DNA of 12,823 nucleotides from Pseudomonadota bacterium (GTDB lineage Bacteria > Pseudomonadota > Gammaproteobacteria > Pseudomonadales > Azotimanducaceae): contig JAACDS010000149.1 of assembly GCA_009936895.1 (NCBI GenBank), forward strand, positions 1 to 12,823, written 5' to 3'. The translations under genes were made by a program, and so were the position numbers. Below the pieces are notes generated by a model that saw nothing but the letters and a program-made list of their open reading frames with translations, made no database searches and had not been told where the DNA came from. Position 1 is the stretch's first letter. Every line of letters begins with the position of its first letter. Shown piece by piece: positions 7,243-12,823 of the stretch.

Positions 7243-7992
7243 TTAACCTGCTTGAACTCGCATCAGAGATGCACTGGATTCGTTCATCTCATCTGCTGAC
7301 TTCAAAGTTTTGCTTTGAGCCTCAAAGGCTCGTGACAGCGAGATCATTTCGACCATCGCGCTTATCGGGTTGACGTTTGAGCTCTCGAGAGCCCCCGCGA
7401 CAACCTGAATTCCTGCGGCAGGTACTGGATCAGCACCGGCTGCTATTCTGATTTCTCCATCCAGACCCTTTGTAAGATCCGTGGGGTTGGGGTCTACAAG
7501 CATGATTCGCCCAAGGGCAATTCGAGCGGCACCCGCGTTACCAGGAGGGGCGAAGGAAATCGTTCCGTCGCCACCAATCGTTATAGAAGTGGCATCGGGC
7601 TGGATAGCAACAGGACCCGTCTCCGACATAACCTGACGACCTACTCCGTCGACCAGACGGCCATCAAGATCAACCCGTAAGTCACCTCGACGACTCAGAA
7701 CTTCCTCTCCACCCGGAGTAAGTACCTGCATCCAACCTGAGCCATTGATCGCAATATCAAGATCACGTCCGGTAAATGAGATGTTCCCGATACTAAGATC
7801 TACAACGCTGTCTTGTGCGTTCGGGAGCGCACTCGCGTCGACATTAAAATCGCCACGATACCTAGCCTGAGCTGCATAGAGATCCGCCTTGAACGCGGTT
7901 GTCCCCGTATTTGCCAGGTTATTACTCACCAACGATTGAGCTGAATCAATCTGCCGGTTAGCTTCTGCGATGGTTTGAAAAATCGATTGCAT
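7243..7992 (-). CDS. flgF: flagellar proximal rod protein FlgF
   Basis: FlgF is one of the proximal rod subunits, placed between FlgB/FlgC and FlgG. The 249 residues match the family. The N-terminal rod motif is present as LVSNNLANTGTTAFKAD (about residues 21-37). The D1 region includes LDIAINGSGWMQVLTPGGEE and LSRRGDLRVDLDG. The C-terminal helix has ESSNVNPISAMVEMISLSRA followed by FEAQSKTLKSADEM. The start is 25 bases after flgE. No clear Shine-Dalgarno sequence is visible before the ATG, so translation may depend on coupling to flgE. The next gene is the flagellin, not flgG. Confidence 0.95.
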   Translation of the reverse strand: MQSIFQTIAEANRQIDSAQSLVSNNLANTGTTAFKADLYAAQARYRGDFNVDASALPNAQDSVVDLSIGNISFTGRDLDIAINGSGWMQVLTPGGEEVLSRRGDLRVDLDGRLVDGVGRQVMSETGPVAIQPDATSITIGGDGTISFAPPGNAGAARIALGRIMLVDPNPTDLTKGLDGEIRIAAGADPVPAAGIQVVAGALESSNVNPISAMVEMISLSRAFEAQSKTLKSADEMNESSASLMRVQAG

Positions 7993-8017
7993 GACTAAGT
8001 GCTCGAACTAATTCCAA

Positions 8018-9226
8018 TTAAAGGTTCAAGATTGATGTCGACGCTTCATTCAGCGCCTGGATTGATTGTGCGTTTGACTGAAAACTTCGCTGCGCTTCAA
8101 TCAGCGCCAGCAGCTCTTGGGTAATATCGACGTTGGCGAGCTCCAAAGCTGATGCGCGAATGGATCCTCGCGCCCCGCTACCGGGGGCACCAATAACGGG
8201 ATCGCCGGACTCATCTGTCTGCGCAAAACCGTTACCACCCAATGGCTGCAAAGATTCCGGATTCACAAACGTCGCGAGAGCGATTTGTCCTTGAGCTCGC
8301 TGCTGACCGTTCGTATATGTAGAGATGAGTGTTCCGGTATCGTCGAATGCGAAAGACAAAAGCTCACCAGCTGGATATCCATCCTGAGAGAAGTCCAAAG
8401 TAGTGCTTTGACTTCCAAAGTTGTTGACCCCCGAAAGATCAACGTTGATATCCATTACCAACGCGTCTTGGGGCTGATAACCGACGATCGCAAGTTCAGT
8501 CGCAGAAGCGGGCGCTAAAAGGCCTGTGGCATCAAAAACTAAGGTTGTCGTGCCGGGTAAGACCTCATCGTCAATTGCGGCGTAGACATTAAATGTCTCT
8601 GCGGCAAGCGGGTCGCGCACAAAATATAGTGCGAGCTGCTTTGCATTACCCGCGCTGTCGTAAATAGTTGTAGTACTAGTGCTGCTAAACGATGTGGGAT
8701 CGTCGATAGAGAAGGCGTTCTCGGGAACGCCAACCCGAGAATCAATATTGCCTGCGAAACTCACATTTCCAGTCTGTTTTTGCCTCAAGAGGCTCGTGTC
8801 CACGCGAAGATCGCCCAAGGTAGGCAACAAAACACCATTAACGTCCGCTTGGTACCCCTGAACACGCAGTCCCGAGTCATTTACAATGAATCCATTGTTA
8901 TCTGACTGAAATGAGCCCGCGCGCGAATACTCATCAGTGCCGTTCTCACCTCGAAGCAGGAACAAACCCGAACCATCGATCGCTAAGTCAAGTGCGCTGG
9001 ACGTGAACTGAAACTCCCCCTGCGTGAAATCAGAACGAATTCGAGTCAACTCAACACCTGTACCCGCCGAGGCGCCCGTATCTTGAAGGGCTGACGAGTA
9101 CAAGTCGCCAAATTGTGCCTCTCCCTTCTTAAAACCAACGGTTCCAGCGTTGACGATGTTGTTACTAATAACCGCCATCCGCTCCTGCGCTGCATCAAGT
9201 CCTGATATCGAAGTGCTAAAAGACAT
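8018..9226 (-). CDS. flgE: flagellar hook protein FlgE
   Basis: FlgE polymerises into the hook, the flexible joint between rod and filament. The length of 402 residues is normal for a gammaproteobacterial hook protein. The N-terminal signature ISNNIVNAGTVGFKKGEAQF (about residues 20-39) and the D1 blocks LDLAIDGSGLFLLRG and YSRAGSFQSDNNGFIV are clear. The middle is the variable outer domain, rich in T, S, D and A. The C-terminus carries ELANVDITQELLALIEAQRS and ends in EASTSILNL. There are no cysteines. An AGGAG sequence lies 9-10 bases before the ATG, with GAGG closer. It starts 25 bases after flgD, as expected since FlgD scaffolds hook growth. Confidence 0.96.
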   Translation of the reverse strand: MSFSTSISGLDAAQERMAVISNNIVNAGTVGFKKGEAQFGDLYSSALQDTGASAGTGVELTRIRSDFTQGEFQFTSSALDLAIDGSGLFLLRGENGTDEYSRAGSFQSDNNGFIVNDSGLRVQGYQADVNGVLLPTLGDLRVDTSLLRQKQTGNVSFAGNIDSRVGVPENAFSIDDPTSFSSTSTTTIYDSAGNAKQLALYFVRDPLAAETFNVYAAIDDEVLPGTTTLVFDATGLLAPASATELAIVGYQPQDALVMDINVDLSGVNNFGSQSTTLDFSQDGYPAGELLSFAFDDTGTLISTYTNGQQRAQGQIALATFVNPESLQPLGGNGFAQTDESGDPVIGAPGSGARGSIRASALELANVDITQELLALIEAQRSFQSNAQSIQALNEASTSILNL

Positions 9227-9251
9227 TCCTCACTCTCCTAAAAAAGATGAT

Positions 9252-9950
9252 CTAAAAAATTTCTCTTGCGTTACGCGCATCGATCGCTCGCCCGCTCGCA
9301 AGGTTTAATGTGATGGCATTGCCGGCGCCGATTGCTACCGACACGACTCGGTCATGGCCATAGACCCTAGCTGCCCGTGTGCTGTTGCCCAAATTGGCCT
9401 CAGCTGAAATTTGGTACTGACCTAGAGGCAACTGATTACCCTCAGAATCAATGCCATCCCACACAACTGAAATCACGCCACTTCGGGGCGGTAAATTGCC
9501 CGAAAAGACGATGTCTCCCTGCACGTTATGGACATGGAAACGTCCTCCGCTAGCCCCGGGGCCAACATCAACGGAAGCTCGCATCGCAAGGACCGTATTT
9601 CCCGCTTCATCATTACCCGCAACGGCGAGGTGGCCAGTATTGGATTCAGTTGCAACGCTTCTTCCGATAAGATTCGAAGCCTGAATCGCCTGACTGCCTG
9701 TGACGCTTGCCGCCAAGTCTGACATTGCAACATTCAGCTCTTGAACACCCGATACAGTGCCGAACTGAGCGAGCTGACTCATAAATGCCAGTTGATCCAT
9801 AGGCTGCGTCGGGTCCTGGTTCTCCATCTGAGCAATCATTAACGCCAAGAAGTCTTGCGACCCCATATCCTCAACACCCTTTGCTCGAGAGTCTGACCTC
9901 TCGCTCGGGTTAAGCGCTGTAAAGCTGTTAATGCCACCAGTGTTCAACAT
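9252..9950 (-). CDS. flgD: hook-capping / scaffold protein FlgD
   Basis: FlgD sits as a temporary cap on the growing hook and allows FlgE to polymerise. This 232-residue protein has the conserved N-terminal region with DFLALMIAQMENQDPTQPMD (about residues 33-52) and LAFMSQLAQFGTVSGVQELN directly after. The C-terminal half contains the Ig-like or FlgD-type fold with VDVGPGASGGRFHVHN, VVWDGIDSEGNQLPLGQY and a final beta-rich part. The gene starts 10 bases after flgC, and GAGG is seen about 9 bases upstream of the ATG. Like the other axial proteins of this cluster it has no cysteine. Confidence 0.95.
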   Translation of the reverse strand: MLNTGGINSFTALNPSERSDSRAKGVEDMGSQDFLALMIAQMENQDPTQPMDQLAFMSQLAQFGTVSGVQELNVAMSDLAASVTGSQAIQASNLIGRSVATESNTGHLAVAGNDEAGNTVLAMRASVDVGPGASGGRFHVHNVQGDIVFSGNLPPRSGVISVVWDGIDSEGNQLPLGQYQISAEANLGNSTRAARVYGHDRVVSVAIGAGNAITLNLASGRAIDARNAREIF

Positions 9951-9960
9951 CTCTAAGTCC

Positions 9961-10377
9961 TCACTTACCTAGGGTCAGCGTGCGCATAGCAAGCTGCTTC
10001 GCCGTGGTGATTGCTTCAATTGAATTTTGGAAAGACCGCGACGCCTGCATCATGTTCACCATTTCTGTAGCAACATCGATATTGGGTCGATAAACGTATC
10101 CATCCTCATTCGCTAAGGGATGCCCTGGATTAAATTCAGCTCTGGGCTCTCCACCGATTTCCTCAATTCGATCAACCTGTACGCCCATTTTTGAGGCGTC
10201 ATCGCCGAATTGCGCCTCCAATACCGCTTTAAACAGCGGCGTGCGAGCGCGATACGTTTCTTCTGGCGAAGAGGCAACAGTGTTAGCGTTCGCCATATTT
10301 GAGGCGATCGCATTTAGGCGCACTGTCTGTGCACTTAAAGCTGTTCCAGCAATGCTCATCGCATCAAATAAACCCAT
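9961..10377 (-). CDS. flgC: flagellar proximal rod protein FlgC
   Basis: FlgC is a proximal rod subunit. The 138-residue length is typical. The N-terminal motif LNAIASNMANANTVASSPEE (about residues 22-41) is followed by YRARTPLFKAV, as in other FlgC proteins. The C-terminal half holds GYVYRPNIDVATEMVNMMQA and SRSFQNSIEAITTAKQLAMR. The ATG overlaps the flgB stop by one base (TAATG), and GGGAGAG lies 5 bases upstream, so translation is probably coupled to flgB. Confidence 0.97.
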   Translation of the reverse strand: MGLFDAMSIAGTALSAQTVRLNAIASNMANANTVASSPEETYRARTPLFKAVLEAQFGDDASKMGVQVDRIEEIGGEPRAEFNPGHPLANEDGYVYRPNIDVATEMVNMMQASRSFQNSIEAITTAKQLAMRTLTLGK

Positions 10378-10775
10378 TAAGACTCTCCCTTGATAGCTTT
10401 CTTAATTCCGCTAATGCGGTTATCAAGCAGCTGAATACTGGCCTGGTAACGCATCGCGTTTTCCATGAACGACGCATGTTCTGCTTGCGCATCCACGGTG
10501 TTACCATTTGTGGATTCCTGTAGCGGCCTCCTGTACAGAACTTGTGGCTGCTCTGGTCCACCCGATAAAGCAATGTGTCCCGCATTGGTCGTATCCATCC
10601 GGGCTTGCGATGCAGTGGCACTCGCCATTGCTGCTCGAAAATCGATATCTCTCGCCTTGTAGTTGGGCGTATCTGCGTTGGCGATATTTGCGGTAAGCAA
10701 ATTCATCCGCTTCATTCGCAGAGCCAAAACCTGTGGCGAGATACCTAGAGCCTTGTCAATTCCATTTGTCGCCAT
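10377..10775 (-). CDS. flgB: flagellar proximal rod protein FlgB
   Basis: FlgB is the first proximal rod subunit, next to the MS ring and FliE. From the chosen ATG it has 132 residues, the family norm. It starts IDKALGISPQVLALRMKR, with the rod motif ANIANADTPNYKARDIDF at residues 29-46. The C-terminal half has NGNTVDAQAEHASFMENAMR and YQASIQLL. The frame extends 12 codons further to an ATG at 10811. That start would lie inside the sigma-54-type promoter and upstream of its predicted transcription start near 10800, and it adds residues not usual for FlgB, so 10775 is preferred. The ribosome binding site is weak (AGGA about 11 bases upstream). This is the first gene of the long operon. Confidence 0.95.
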   Translation of the reverse strand: MATNGIDKALGISPQVLALRMKRMNLLTANIANADTPNYKARDIDFRAAMASATASQARMDTTNAGHIALSGGPEQPQVLYRRPLQESTNGNTVDAQAEHASFMENAMRYQASIQLLDNRISGIKKAIKGES

Positions 10776-10810
10776 AATTGCGCCAATCCTTTCATTTGCG
10801 TACCGATACA

Positions 10811-10827
10811 TACAAAAGGCGTGCCAA
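10811..10827 (-). promoter_or_regulatory. sigma-54-type promoter for the flgB operon
   Basis: On the minus strand the sequence TTGGCACGCCTTTTGTA matches the RpoN consensus TTGGCACG-N4-TTGCW. The -24 element is perfect and the spacing from GG to the -12 dinucleotide is correct. The -12 element reads TTGT instead of TTGC, one mismatch. Predicted transcription starts near 10800, leaving a leader of about 25 bases before the flgB ATG at 10775. Sigma-54 control of rod-hook operons is established for polar flagella of Vibrio and Pseudomonas. Confidence 0.65.
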
Positions 10828-11018
10828 CTTTTTTATTGCTTCAAAAACAATGAGTTATGGGTATTAAGGGAAAGAAATTGCTTTTTTTGACGCGGCAAGC
10901 GGCAAAAAATGCGGCAAGGGTTGCCGGGCGTCTCGAAAAACAAAATTACCGAAATTACATTTGAAAATTCGCCTGAGAAAGTATTTTAAAACTCCTCATT
11001 TTTATTAAACTCGGAAAG
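10828..11018. promoter_or_regulatory. divergent flgB/flgA control region
   Basis: This AT-rich interval between the two divergent promoters holds no convincing gene. It contains a run of seven T at 10882-10888, the CGGCAA cluster at 10893-10926, and AT-rich sequence from 10931 to 11010. The AT-rich stretches would suit DNA bending between enhancer and promoters. No good match to an integration host factor site was found by eye. Confidence 0.6.
10893..10926. promoter_or_regulatory. cluster of CGGCAA motifs, candidate FlrC/FleR-type enhancer
   Basis: Three direct copies of CGGCAA lie at 10893-10898, 10900-10905 and 10912-10917. An inverted copy, TTGCCG, lies at 10921-10926. The last two form a perfect inverted repeat, CGGCAAGGGTTGCCG. 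CGGCAA is the motif reported for the flagellar sigma-54 activator FlrC of Vibrio, and the Caulobacter FlbD site is similar. The cluster lies about 95-125 bases upstream of the predicted flgB start and about 120-150 upstream of the predicted flgA start, normal distances for an enhancer serving both. The regulator itself is not in this window. Confidence 0.6.
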
Positions 11019-11035
11019 TTGGCATCGTTATTGCT
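11019..11035 (+). promoter_or_regulatory. sigma-54-type promoter for flgA
   Basis: TTGGCATCGTTATTGCT has the -24 GG (11021-11022) and -12 GC (11033-11034) at the exact RpoN spacing. It matches TTGGCA and TTGCT of the consensus. Predicted transcription starts near 11046, giving a leader of about 36 bases before the flgA ATG. The motif faces away from the flgB promoter, with the CGGCAA cluster between the two. Confidence 0.7.
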
Positions 11036-11081
11036 TTGTTCGCTGTGTAGGCGAATTCGCCAAATTAATGACGGAGGCAGT

Positions 11082-11777
11082 ATGGTGAAGTGGGTTTTGG
11101 CAACCGCCCTTGCTGTGGCGACGACTAGCCATTTCGTATCAGCTGAAGATCACTCTCACAGCCAATTAAGTGTAATTGCGGGCAAGGCACTAGAAGAGAG
11201 AGCCCTTGCTAGAGGTCTTGACGCTATAAATGTTGAAGTGGCTCCACTAGATGTCCGCGTGAGTCTTCCCAAATGTGGTAAAGCAGTGACTGTGTTAAAT
11301 GATAATAGTCAGCCGTCACTCGGAAGGGTGACCGTAGGATTGCGATGCCAAACCCCGGAGCCGTGGACGATATATCTAAGAGGACACGTCACTGCTTCAA
11401 CAGCCATTCCCGTCCTCAAGCACCCTGCAAATAGATCTGAGTTAATAAGCGAAGATGATGTGGTAATTAGAAACATTCAAATCGAATCTGACCTGCGAGG
11501 CATCATCATAGAGCGAGGTCAACTGGTGGGGAAAGTTGCGGTCCGAGATCTCATTGCGGGGCAACCATTACGGCAAAGTGACGTTAAGGCACCAACGGTA
11601 ATAAGCAGGGGCCAATCCGTAACAATCAAGGCTATTGAAGGCGGACTGTCGGTTACTATGAAGGGCAAAGCCCTCGGGAATGCAAGAGTGGGAGATAGGA
11701 TTTGGGTACAAAACGAACGATCAAAAAAGCGGGTAGAGGGTATCGTTTCTTCATCGGGAGATGTGTTAGTTCAATGA
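11082..11777 (+). CDS. flgA: P-ring assembly chaperone FlgA
   Basis: FlgA is a periplasmic chaperone needed for P-ring formation by FlgI. The 231-residue chain starts with a signal peptide (VKWVLATALAVATT, probable cleavage after A21 in FVSA). The N-terminal domain follows, with Cys65 and Cys89 that could form a disulfide. An SAF-type domain spans about residues 106-165 (VLKHPANRSELISEDDV, IERGQLVGKVAVRDLIAGQP), and the final beta domain contains GGLSVTMKGKALGNARVGD. The ATG at 11082 has GGAGG 5 bases upstream. A longer frame beginning with TTG at 11019 would overlap the sigma-54 motif and displace the signal peptide, so it is rejected. flgM and flgN follow in the same orientation. Confidence 0.95.
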   Translation: MVKWVLATALAVATTSHFVSAEDHSHSQLSVIAGKALEERALARGLDAINVEVAPLDVRVSLPKCGKAVTVLNDNSQPSLGRVTVGLRCQTPEPWTIYLRGHVTASTAIPVLKHPANRSELISEDDVVIRNIQIESDLRGIIIERGQLVGKVAVRDLIAGQPLRQSDVKAPTVISRGQSVTIKAIEGGLSVTMKGKALGNARVGDRIWVQNERSKKRVEGIVSSSGDVLVQ

Positions 11778-11890
11778 CTTCTATCGATATTTTACGAGCC
11801 AGCAAAACTAAAGTTATTTACAATTTTTCCGCTAATAAAGGTGATATCATGACGACGGAACAAATTTCGTGGCTAGGAGAACAACAATGA
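11774..11890 (+). CDS. possible 38-residue ORF bridging flgA and flgM
   Basis: This frame starts at an ATG overlapping the flgA stop as ATGA (11774-11777). It ends in a TGA overlapping the flgM start as ATGA (11887-11890), so it fills the gap exactly with stop/start overlaps at both ends. The product would begin MTSIDILRASKTK and end ISWLGEQQ; no family is recognised. No ribosome binding site is well placed for the first ATG (GGGAG is 13 bases away), so translation would rely on coupling to flgA. An internal ATG at 11849 has AAAGG about 7 bases upstream and would give 13 residues. The sigma-28-type promoter lies inside the frame. It could be a coupling device, a leader peptide, or chance. Confidence 0.3.
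   Translation: MTSIDILRASKTKVIYNFSANKGDIMTTEQISWLGEQQ
11809..11835 (+). promoter_or_regulatory. sigma-28 (FliA)-type promoter for flgM
   Basis: The -35 element TAAAGTTA (11809-11816) matches the FliA consensus TAAAGTTT at 7 of 8 positions. After a spacer of exactly 11 bases, the -10 element TCCGCTAA (11828-11835) matches GCCGATAA at 6 of 8. Transcription would start near 11843, about 45 bases before the flgM ATG. flgM is a known sigma-28 target in many bacteria, giving feedback on its own partner, so position and motif agree. flgM would also be read from the flgA sigma-54 promoter. Confidence 0.7.
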
Positions 11891-12186
11891 CTACTACCGA
11901 CGTATCTGTGATTCGTTCGGGTGGGAGGATAGAAACGGACCGTAGAGATAAATCTTCGGACGCTTCAAATTCTCCAGAGAAGTCTGCGCGAGTTGTCGCC
12001 GACTCGGTCCAGTTTTCGTCGACGGCACAGCAACTTGCTGCATTGCAGGAAGAGCTCTCGTCCATAGATTCTGTTGACATGGCGAAGGTCGACGAGATTC
12101 GCGAGGCCATATCGGATGGCAGCTACAGAGTTGATACGCAGCAAATAGCTGAATCTCTTTTGGCATTAGAAAACGAACTTCTCTAG
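11887..12186 (+). CDS. flgM: anti-sigma-28 factor FlgM
   Basis: FlgM binds FliA (sigma-28) and blocks late flagellar genes until it is exported through the completed hook-basal body. The 99-residue length is typical. The N-terminal half is polar and probably disordered. The C-terminal half holds the sigma-binding helices: DSVQFSSTAQQLAAL, then VDMAKVDEIREAISDGSYRV and DTQQIAESLLALENELL, a close match to the family pattern. The ATG at 11887 has AGGAG 7 bases upstream. An in-frame GTG at 11869 lacks support. The stop is followed immediately by flgN. Confidence 0.95.
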   Translation: MTTTDVSVIRSGGRIETDRRDKSSDASNSPEKSARVVADSVQFSSTAQQLAALQEELSSIDSVDMAKVDEIREAISDGSYRVDTQQIAESLLALENELL

Positions 12187-12188
12187 TG

Positions 12189-12677
12189 ATGATAAGTGCC
12201 GACAGTCACGCTTCTGATCCTCAGGCTCTGGTTTCAGCTCTTGAAGCAGAGCTTGATAGCTTGGTCCGGTTACTGGAAATACTAGATATCGAACACCAAG
12301 CTTTGCTTGGCGCAGATCCGGCAAGACTGGAGCAAGCAGTTGCAGCAAAACAGAACGCTATTGCAACCCACTTAAAGTGTCGCAGTGAGAGGGAGTCGCT
12401 AGGTCTGACAGATAGCCTTAGAGAGCAGCTTGAGACCCACCCGTTCATCAGCACAGACATAAGAAAACATGCATTTTCGGTAGTTGATGAGCTTAGCGCC
12501 TGCGCTTCCGACAGCAAGAACAAAAACACCCGTAATGGTAAACTCATCGCTGGTCTAAAAGAGCGGACCAATACTTCACTGAGGGTCCTTCGTCCAGAAG
12601 CGGCGAGCATCGCGCTCTATGGTGATGGAGGGTCCGCTGAGAACACGATGGGGTCGAGGTTGTTAGGTAGTGCCTAA
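12189..12677 (+). CDS. flgN: flagellar export chaperone FlgN
   Basis: FlgN is the cytoplasmic chaperone that keeps FlgK and FlgL unfolded and delivers them to the export gate. The 162-residue chain is mostly helical, with leucine-rich heptad-like segments. SALEAELDSLVRLLEILDIE (about residues 16-35) is followed by a coiled-coil part rich in E, Q and A. The C-terminal region has RNGKLIAGLKERTNTSLRVL and ALYGDGG, typical of FlgN. The start is either this ATG or the GTG three bases upstream, which overlaps the flgM stop (TAGTG). No strong ribosome binding site is seen, so translation is probably coupled to flgM. Its clients FlgK and FlgL are encoded at the far end of the divergent operon. Confidence 0.92.
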   Translation: MISADSHASDPQALVSALEAELDSLVRLLEILDIEHQALLGADPARLEQAVAAKQNAIATHLKCRSERESLGLTDSLREQLETHPFISTDIRKHAFSVVDELSACASDSKNKNTRNGKLIAGLKERTNTSLRVLRPEAASIALYGDGGSAENTMGSRLLGSA

Positions 12678-12687
12678 GCTTAATTCG

Positions 12688-12823
12688 CTACAGAGGGTTG
12701 AATCGCCTCACCAACTGCCCGTCTTTTTCAACTGAGCCCATAAACATCGCCAAAGGCCTCACCCACAGACCGTAGTCGCCGTACTCGGCCCGGTACAACA
12801 CCATCCACTCTTCGGATTCCGAG
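12688..12823 (-). CDS. DUF1653 family protein, 3' end only
   Basis: The last 44 residues of a gene entering from the right edge are visible, ending in TAG at 12690-12688. The segment WMVLYRAEYGDYGLWVRPLA followed by MFMGSVEKDGQLVRRF matches the conserved core of small DUF1653 proteins, whose function is not established. The gene converges on flgN with only 10 bases between the stop codons. No hairpin terminator is visible there, only the palindrome TAAGCTTA. It has no evident link to flagella. Confidence 0.75.
   Translation of the reverse strand, partial: SESEEWMVLYRAEYGDYGLWVRPLAMFMGSVEKDGQLVRRFNPL

Noticed and set aside
9473..9733. 86-codon frame overlapping flgD on the same strand
   Set aside because: Shadow frame within a clearly conserved flgD; no family features.
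10776..10811. Longer flgB reading frame starting at the ATG at 10811
   Set aside because: The extra 12 residues are not usual for FlgB, and the start would lie inside the sigma-54 motif and upstream of the predicted transcript start.
11019..11081. TTG start giving flgA 21 extra residues
   Set aside because: It coincides with the sigma-54 promoter, and the ATG at 11082 has a strong ribosome binding site and a clean signal peptide.
12221..12610. 129-codon antisense frame across flgN
   Set aside because: Low-complexity shadow of the flgN coding frame, with no ribosome binding site or recognisable domain.
12678..12687. Bidirectional terminator between flgN and the DUF1653 gene
   Set aside because: The gap is 10 bases and holds only a short HindIII-type palindrome; no stem long enough to terminate transcription.

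Overview
This window is a nearly complete flagellar rod-hook gene cluster, most likely from a marine-type gammaproteobacterium. The evidence is the set of sigma-54-like and sigma-28-like promoter motifs, the flgA-flgM-flgN unit diverging from flgB, and Vibrio/Pseudomonas-like protein sequences. Base composition looks close to balanced. The species cannot be named from sequence alone.

Layout from the left: (1) bases 1-321, minus strand, the 5' part of an unnamed TPR protein. (2) Bases 362-10775, minus strand, one tightly packed gene run. In transcription order it is flgB, flgC, flgD, flgE, flgF, a flagellin gene, flgG, flgH, flgI, flgJ, flgK, flgL, with overlaps or gaps of at most about 60 bases. 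(3) Bases 10776-11081, a divergent control region. It holds a sigma-54-type promoter facing each way and a central cluster of CGGCAA motifs resembling FlrC-type enhancer sites. (4) Bases 11082-12677, plus strand: flgA, flgM, flgN. A sigma-28-type promoter lies just before flgM, and a possible 38-codon small ORF joins flgA to flgM. (5) Bases 12688-12823, minus strand, the 3' end of a DUF1653 gene converging on flgN.

The products fit one pathway. FlgB, FlgC, FlgF and FlgG form the rod, with FlgJ as its cap. FlgA, FlgI and FlgH build the P and L rings. FlgD caps and FlgE forms the hook. FlgK and FlgL form the hook-filament junction and FlgN is their chaperone. FlgM is the anti-sigma-28 factor that is exported when the hook is finished.

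The main anomaly is a flagellin gene between flgF and flgG, in the same orientation and with a strong ribosome binding site but no visible sigma-28 promoter. Its frame is complete at both ends (392 sense positions), but a single in-frame TAA at codon 270 interrupts it. It also carries two cysteines, while most of the surrounding axial proteins have none. It could be a recent pseudogene, a sequencing or assembly error, or a gene making a truncated product. Other points of interest are the single-domain FlgJ and the flgA-flgM junction ORF. No tRNA, rRNA, CRISPR array or insertion sequence was seen.
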